Of a DNA stretch of 64,000 bases, positions 57,263 to 64,000 are shown piece by piece; the first letter of the stretch is position 1, and each line of letters begins with the position of its first letter. The notes under the pieces are model-generated. The model made no database searches, had not been told where the DNA came from, and saw only the letters and a program-made list of their open reading frames with translations. A program made the translations under genes and the position numbers. Origin of the DNA: Tricholomella constricta. Its lineage: Eukaryota; Basidiomycota; Agaricomycetes; Agaricales; Lyophyllaceae. The stretch is taken from contig JAACJP010000017.1 in the NCBI GenBank assembly GCA_013368375.1, positions 124,001 through 188,000 on the forward strand. The letters run 5' to 3'.

Positions 57263-60137
57263 ACTTGTTATGGACGAGTGGGACACGAACACATTGCCCC
57301 TCGATGCAAGTACCAATCTGACGAGAGATTGGTTTCAGCTTGCGCCACGCCTGACATGTTTGATACCGAAAAGTGACCACCACCGAATCTGGCAGTTTTT
57401 TATTTCGATGTAACTATGACACTGATCTCTTAACGGCGCCCGGCTGAACGCGCACTATGCGTGTTCGCGATCGCTCTCGTAACTCGAGTACTACTGTGCT
57501 GCCGGGTTGGAAATTTTTTGTGTTAATTTCCGTCGTCGTTCTCTAATCATATACAGACATACTTGGACGAACGCACACCACGATTTGATAAAGCAGTCAA
57601 GTTCGAGTTAGATGTCAGTGGCCTCACCCCGCGGCCACCTTTCCGTGGACTCGGACACTGACAGGCACACATGCCGTCTCATTCATTCCGGCGCATGATG
57701 TTATGCCGGATGATTACCTTTATTTGCTTTGCACTGCCTTATCGTGAATCTCCTCTCTCCATTTCAGCCGCCTCTTGCACCATGTGTCTCCGTATGTTTG
57801 CTCTAATGTACCGGCAACCGTCGATCGATGGTAAATCTTAACGCCATACTGCATAACAGCTATGAAGTATCGAGGAGCGTTGGGCATCCCGATCGATGCA
57901 TGTCTTTTTTAGATGGAGACTTGTGGCTGAAGTGTATATCTCCTAGGCGACTGAATGGGCAGCCTCGCGGCCTTTGAGTGCTCCGCGGTCGTCATCTAGG
58001 TTTCAGGTTGGCGGCGCCGATTATTTTACAAATTAACATCGTCATTGATCCTTTCCAAGCTTGTCTCAGAAACACTGTCCTTCCGACCGACTCCTTTGCC
58101 TTGATCGTATCTAGCAGTACGTCGCAGATTTCGCTTGTATGCTATCTGCAGCTACGCTCTTAGTGGTTGTGCACCCACTTTGCGTGGATCTGTTTGCTCT
58201 CAGCCACGATGTTTGCGTTACACCCGTACCATTTCTGGCAAATGCTCAGCAACGTTTCACTTACCTCCTGAGTAGATTCACCATAGACGATGGTAATTGG
58301 ATTCGGATGCAAACCAACCTCAAAAGTGCATGTCAAAGGAATTCAACGTTGTTGCTCGATATCGTTCGATCTTCTGGTATGCCATAACTCGTTCGGCAAG
58401 GCCCGGCCGGCCCGAAGCGCGACGTTGTGTCCGACTTTGGTGTTGATTTGGGATGAAGCCTTCGTAACAAAGAAATCTGGCCATGGAAGTCGAAAGGCGT
58501 GCACGGGTCTTCGCAGCTTGGGTAGACTCCGAGGACCATATGCCGCTGTGACAGTTCCGACCGACGTCTCTCACGAGTAATCACTGTCATTGCGCTATTA
58601 TCATACTTACCAATCTCAGTGGAGGCACAAGTCTTGCACGAGGCTGCTATTTGAATTGCTTCAATGCGCAGTTGCTCCTGGCCGCGTCGATATCATGAGG
58701 ACTCGTTTCCTGTGCTATCATGTTTCTTAGCTCGAAGAGCGGTGGGCGACCTTCCAATCCTACCCATTGATGTCCTTGAATTGTCGTATTTCTTAATGTG
58801 GCTAATGCGCGCAAAAGGAACCGCGTCGTCTTGCCTTGACTCTCTGGACTACCTATACCTATGGCCACCTCTTCTGAATTGCTGGACCGATCCCATTACA
58901 TTGTCACCAGTCCTTTCGGGCCAAGGTTCCAATAACATCACAACGCCCGGCCAGGTTCCATCATTATTTATGACCTCTTTCTGGGTTAGTTGACCTGGGA
59001 TTGCTGGCCATACAACCCCCACAATCACCAGCTGGCCAGCGTCGTCTCCTTTGTTACCCTCCAAATGTGCATTTTTTCCTCAGGCTCTGGCCGCTTGGTG
59101 GCCAGTCCGCCACTGAGATCGAATCGCTTTGGCCGTTGATGTCCTTGTGCTTTTTGGCCACCGCTTTGGCAACAGGCATATAAATATCGGGACGCTCGAC
59201 CTCTCTGAAAGCCCAAAGACCCCCCAGTCCCATCCAATTCAACAATGTCGAGACGCAATGACTGTCAGACTGCTTTTCATCCATTCCAGGCCCTTCACGT
59301 CGCAGAGTGGCCCAGCATACGAGTTCTCCTAGCACCACGCACAGAAGGGTGGCGTCCCAGGTCAGATTCTTGCCCAGATTTCCAGCACCAGTGTTGATCT
59401 TATTTCTGTGCACTAGTCTTCACTACGATTTACACGGGTATGTGGAGGTCGACGCAATTCCTGTTCCGGGCATCCTCCCAGGGGCAACACGATCAATTCC
59501 CTTGTCACTAGACTCCATCGAAATCGACTTTCGTTTCTGGCAAAAATGCCGAAGCCAAGGAGGAACAAGGGGGAATGAATACCGCGACATTGGCGGGTCG
59601 GGATCGCCCAGGCTATATTCTCCGGAGACGATGATAGAGTTTCTAGCGCCACACGATATTCATCCGCGAGCCAGCTCGGAAACAGTCAAAGTTCGGTACC
59701 CATTCAAAGCGACTGTCCCATGCACGATGTTCCACATGACATCTTACGAAGCGGATCGATTTTTCGAATGTACGGCGCGAGCGTGGTACAGGCCAGCTCA
59801 ACCTATCAGGGCCACACTCGTTACTATCGCGGGACCTATTTCGAAGACGTCCCGAGCGTACATGCCGCCGCATGCACGTTCACACACACTCCGTCACAAC
59901 GAGTACCCAGAGCCTTCAGTCAAGCCTCCATTAAACGTACCGTTCCACGGTTGCCCTGTTTTACGGTGAAGAATAAATTATCCTGGGTCCTGTCATTTGG
60001 CATAATCTCGCAGTTGCGCCAGCGAGTTATCAAGAATTAAATGATGGTTTCGGACCGTAGTTTCCGCCAATAGATGTTATTCCGAGCGGCCCTTCTACAG
60101 CGTCCTTGAAATGGTGACGTAAGGTGCAAAAAGCGTT
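57263..60137. other. 2.9-kb gene-poor segment
   Basis: No recognisable gene is present. The largest open frame (59307-59969, plus, 220 codons) has no domain, signal or homologous block I know. The parts 57400-58000 and 58600-59100 are broken into short frames on all strands. Confidence 0.4.
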
Positions 60138-61956
60138 CTACGTAGCTTCCCCAGTTGCCCTCTCATTCCGTTGTCGTCTCCAGGACGCCAACTCTCTGAG
60201 AGCTGCCACGAAGAGCGGGATGACCGCGCTCGCGAACATGGGCGTGTAGACGGCATACTTGTGTTCTGCTGGAAAGTAAAGCAAAGCAAGCATTCCAGGA
60301 TTGAAGAACGCTCTAGACGACAGTGTCAATGCACGTGCGGATCGACGAAATGTCTCCGTCAGCGATGCCTTGGACAGTTCAAACATCTAGACAGGTAGTC
60401 AGCTCCGACCAGAATATGCTACGCAGAGTAGGTACGAACCTCTTCAAGGGCAACTAAGGCTCCCTGAATATCCCCTCGCACATCTTGCCCCACAGGCATA
60501 TTTTCGATCTGGTCCACAAGATTCACGATACTTCGCAGGGTGTCCTTCGATCCTCGCGCGTTGCTTAGAGCGCGGTATCGTAGAAGGGAATCAAGTTGCC
60601 AATCTGTGAGCACATGGTGATCATCTGAAATTTCTTTTATGCCGGGAGGTAGGCTCGGCACACCAAGCAGAGAGAGGAGATGAATAGAGAATGCGGAAAA
60701 AACAGGTCTCAGGCTAGGCGATGACAGTTTAGACAATGGAAATGAATCTTGAGGGTTGAGAATAAGGATGCTTCCCCACTGAGGTAAGAGAAACGAAGTC
60801 GAAGATGAAACTTCGCCTAATTGGAATGTTAGCAACGACTAAAACATACCCTGAAGTCGCAATAGCTACCATTACTGTCCAATATGTGGAGAGGGCGGCG
60901 TTCCGCAGATGGAACGAAAATAACGAAATGGAGTACAGGGTCATTGGAAGCGCTCGACGCTGAACAAGTTGTCAACGCAAGCCCTCTGAATGATAAAGTG
61001 CATTACTGACATAATGTCCATTCCGCTGAGTTAACGAACACTGTGAGGTCTTCTGGAATGATCCCAAAACCGTCGTTGACTATACGGGGGCTAAATGCTA
61101 ATGGAGCATGAAACTGCACTTGGCTCTCGATCGTGAAATTGTGCAGGACTTCGAGCTGGGATAGAATCGGTGAAATATGGTCTATAAGTACCTTCATCAG
61201 GCTACACCAGTACATGCCAGAGAAACTTTGACTAACGTGCTATCGCATCGGAGACGTCCCATTCAGTAAAAAAGTTGCCAGCAGCCGCATCTTCATTGAG
61301 GAGGGTAAAGGAAAGGCGGTATCGTGGTGAATACTGGGCGACTCGATGGTCCTGCTCGGATGTCGAGGCTAACGGGGATATAAGGTCGCTGAGTGTTTCT
61401 GCGAGTTCCGGTACTGACGCCTAATAGAGCTTTAGTTATCTAAGTTTGCTGAGCGGCGAGTGAATCACTGTTTCTCGCATCGGAAATGCCAACTGTCTGC
61501 CTCGTACTGCAATTCTGTCGCTGTTTACAACCGTATACAGTTTGTCCACATTGTTCAAACCTTCCAAGACTCATACATTAAAGCGCGGTACCTCTTGTAT
61601 AAAATGACTGACGTACCTTTGGCAGCTGTGTTACTTATATGGATATCCAGCCCCTCCCAGCGTTTAGGTGAGTTCCGAATAAGAGCGTCGATGGCTTGTT
61701 GCAACCGAAGTGCTAATGAAGAACTGTCTGAGCCAACATCCAGTCCAATGCGAATAGGAATGCGCAAGTCGTGCCCAATTTGCTCATTGACCTGGGAAGA
61801 AGGTAGGGAGAGTCGTTCAATGCTTGTCGTGTGCCACCATAGAGGCAAAGCTAATATTATAATAAGCCAATACGCCGATATTATTGACCTTCGAACGTAG
61901 TCTGCCTGGAAGAATAGGGTCGACGGATCGCGAGCAAGGGGTGAATTTGAGGACAT
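60138..61956 (-). CDS. GPI17: GPI transamidase subunit PIG-S / Gpi17
   Basis: PIG-S is a membrane subunit of the ER complex that attaches GPI anchors to proteins. The start at 61956 (MSSNSPLARDPSTLFFQADY) gives VRRSIISAYWLIIILALPLW, the N-terminal membrane anchor, followed by the conserved WHTTSIERLSLP. Luminal exons include VPELAETLSDLISPLAS, RYRLSFTLLNEDAAAG, HNFTIESQVQFHAPLAF and VFVNSAEWTL (a family hallmark). LPQWGSILILNP, HVLTDWQLDSLLRYRAL and FFNPGMLALLYFPAEHKYAV follow. A second membrane helix near the C-terminus (VIPLFVAALRELASW) ends at 60138. Introns are numerous and short. The length of about 530 residues is normal. It is divergent from the RS-repeat gene across 280 bp. Confidence 0.88.
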
Positions 61957-62235
61957 GCGTGACAAACCACGTGTGACTCGAGTCGTTATTATGCATGGTC
62001 ACATTGTTGTCGTGCGAGTTTCCTGTGGAATCAACAGACGCAAATTTTGGCTGTGGCTGCAGAGTTTGCTTGTCGCCCTCACCGCTTCATCCTGCATTCC
62101 TTGACGCTGGTCTGCTTGCCACCACTCAGCAAAGCACAATCTAAGGTCACCTTCTACCATAGCTGACTCTCTGGCGCAACGCGCTCTCTTTGAAAGTTAG
62201 CTTCTGGACTTGTCATTTTAACCGCGGTCATTGCA

Positions 62236-64000
62236 ATGTCATCTGGAGGCTACGACGGTTTGCATCCATCTTCGTCATACGGGCATGGTGACTCATGGCG
62301 TCCATCTGGGTCAAGCGCCTCCGTCTACGACGTCAGTGCTAAACCTCTGTCCTTGATTGCTAAGTGCCCACAATTTTGCAGAGGCCAAATTATTACCATG
62401 GACGCCGGCGCTCACCATCGCCTTCACGAAGATATGTTCCATACGATGCATACTACCCCCCTGAAAACAGCTATAGGCCTAACAGCTACCGGCCTGACGA
62501 CGACAATGCCTATTATAGTCGTTCCCCCAGCCCAGATCATTATTCCCGAACGTATTCGCGTCATCCAGAAACCGAAACTTGGGAAAGGCCTGAACCATGG
62601 GGGAGTGTTCCAGCGCCATGGGAAGATCTTACAATGGGCCCCGCCTCTCCAACTTCATCGAGCTCGAAGGCCCGCCGAGACAGTATGCTTGCGACGAGGA
62701 TGTTCGAGCCTTCCGATGCGTGGAAACAGAATCATGTAGATCGGCCCCCTCGTATGGAACCGTGCGTTGCGATATAATTTTTTCAACTTGCGCATTCTCA
62801 ATCTTCGGTAGAACACGGCCCCTGTCAATCGACAGGTACATAGGCGACCCTCTTGGACCTCGGACTCCTAATCCATACGTTCCTACCGCTACTCTTGGAA
62901 CACCTAATTCTTTCGCCGCGCCTAATGTGTATCCCATGGGTGACCGATATCGCCCAGCGCAGCCTTACCGCGACTCCTATGGATTAGTGCCTCGGGCTGA
63001 TTCGTACCGACCAGGATGGTCGCCGTCGAGTCCCACAGGAAGAGACGCTCGTAGATGGACGCCAAACATGAGCTCTGAAGAAAAATCTATAAGGACCGCT
63101 CTTAGATTTTCTAATCTTCGTAGTCGACAGGTCTCAGGCCCAGGCTCAAACATCGACTCAGGCTCTCCGCGTCGATCGTCTCCTAATCGGCCAGGAAATA
63201 GCCAAGAAACTCGGTCTCAGAGTCGCAGCCGTCGATCCTCAAGCCGTGGGCGCCATTCTCAGAGTCGATCTTTGAGTCGTGGTGATCGTTCTCCGAGTCG
63301 CGGGCGCCGATCGCTAAGCCGTGGTGATCGTTCTGTCAGCCGTGGCCGCCGTTCTCCCGCCTCTGCAGCCCGTGTAACTTCGTCTTCTAGTGCTGAGAAA
63401 TCCGCAACTTCTGGTAAATTCAGCTGGGATCGTCCGGCTGCTGCTTCTGGTACAGCATCCAGTGCTAAAACTAGGCCTGCTAAGGCACTTGCTCAGCCAC
63501 TTCAGAAGAGTTCTTGGACGAGATCTGCCTCTCGGTCATCTATTGCTTCAACGCATGCTTCTGATGGAGCTCTTTCCCCTCTTCCCCAAACGCAGCTAAT
63601 CGCTAAGGAGCCAGTGACATCATTGACGCGAGACTCTGCCGACGTCAAGCACGATACAGAGCAAGAAGTCAACAGTACTGATGTTGAGATGGCTCCCCCT
63701 TCATCTCTGCCTTCTCCTGCGGCACCGAAGTCTGAAATAACTGACGTCAAGGCTGAGCATCAGATGGTCGAGCGCGAAAAGGAACTTACAACTCTTCATC
63801 GGCTCCCCTCAGATGCTATTCCTTTGAAAGCACCCCTAGTCTTTACGCGTGTTGGACCCAAAGTGGGAGGCGTTCTACCATCGCCTCCATCGCGTAAAAG
63901 TGTGTGATGATTGTCTATTATTGATGTGACCCCTGATTTTATTCCCAGGTCGTTCAACACCGGCACCTGTCCAGAAATCTGATGAGGCAAATGGTATTGT
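62236..64000 (+). CDS. RS-repeat protein, 3' end beyond the window
   Basis: The N-terminal exon MSSGGYDGLHPSSSYGHGDS joins over an intron (about 62328-62382) to RPNYYHGRRRSPSPSRRYVP and a Tyr/Ser/Arg-rich segment ending in MFEPSDAWKQNHVDRPPRME. After an intron at about 62760-62810 come DRYIGDPLGPRTPNPYVP and SSEEKSIRTALRFSNLRS. Then a long RS-repeat region (63210-63360: SRSRRSSSRGRHSQSRSLSR and on), a Ser/Ala-rich part and LKAPLVFTRVGPKVGG follow. A further intron at 63900-63950 leads to RSTPAPVQKSDEANG and the window edge. RS repeats occur in splicing factors, but no RRM is seen. The MFEPSDAWK block resembles the N-terminus of large SANT/NCoR-type chromatin proteins of agarics, so a chromatin role is equally possible. 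Confidence 0.65.

Noticed and set aside
59307..59969. Plus-strand open frame of 220 codons
   Set aside because: No recognisable motif, signal peptide or exon partners. Length alone is not convincing at this base composition.
1..64000. CRISPR arrays, bacterial operons, riboswitches
   Set aside because: The window is eukaryotic (spliced genes, Pol III tRNA introns). The only regularly spaced repeat array is the palindrome cluster in the MITE-like element, which lacks the uniform repeats and spacers of CRISPR.

Overview
The window looks like nuclear DNA of a mushroom-forming basidiomycete (Agaricomycetes). Genes are interrupted by many short GT-AG introns, mostly about 45-70 nt. Gene-to-gene distances are small and several tRNA genes carry introns. 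The accessory families are typical of this class: a FunK1 protein kinase, a DUF6535 membrane protein, two WW-domain/transmembrane proteins, an AA9 (LPMO) relic and an F-box protein. Exon structures were read by eye, so inner splice sites are approximate unless stated.

Layout. 0.3-3 kb: F-box protein. 3.6 kb: tRNA-Asn(GTT). 4.6-12.7 kb: a compact housekeeping block with a secreted GH47 alpha-mannosidase, the OST subunit Swp1/ribophorin II, Elongin C, proteasome subunit Rpn3, complex I assembly factor NDUFAF2, two tRNA-Cys(GCA) genes and a third damaged tRNA-Cys. 13.3-20.6 kb: two diverged WW-domain/multi-TM paralogues with two weak hypothetical genes between them. 20.9-28.6 kb: an XPG/FEN1-family nuclease, a small conserved-looking unknown gene and coatomer alpha (COPA). 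29.0-31.4 kb: DUF6535 protein. 32.0-35.9 kb: a long Q/P-rich LIM-domain protein. 36.9-38.6 kb: a FunK1 kinase that appears N-terminally short, flanked by diverged direct copies of the LIM gene's upstream region. 39.6-42.5 kb: nothing recognisable.

42.5-49.2 kb is a rearranged segment. Beta-NAC, a GNAT acetyltransferase and coactosin are intact. The shared 3' end of GNAT and coactosin occurs twice (44.03-44.84 and 47.81-48.66 kb). The roughly 3 kb between the copies holds broken genes: a frameshifted NAT9, a truncated conserved hypothetical and a fragment of an AA9 LPMO. 49.4-57 kb: RRG9, a cytochrome P450, an Izh/PAQR membrane receptor and the GID-complex subunit Fyv10/Gid9. The last two are divergently transcribed, and their common promoter contains a 470-bp MITE-like element. 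It has long terminal inverted repeats, a 6-bp target duplication and an internal array of TGTCCG...CGGACA palindromes. 57.2 kb: tRNA-Thr(CGT). 57.3-60.1 kb: gene-poor. 60.1-64 kb: GPI transamidase subunit PIG-S/Gpi17, divergent from an RS-repeat protein that runs off the end.

The genes do not form one pathway. Several serve the secretory route: GH47 and OST in N-glycosylation, COPA in Golgi-ER transport, PIG-S in GPI anchoring. Others serve protein turnover: Rpn3, Elongin C, an F-box protein and Gid9. Divergent gene pairs with about 200-300 bp shared promoters recur (unknown/COPA, NAC/GNAT, coactosin/RRG9, PIG-S/RS protein). The most interesting material is structural: the MITE-like element with its palindrome array, and the two places where a segment sits between direct duplications of host sequence.
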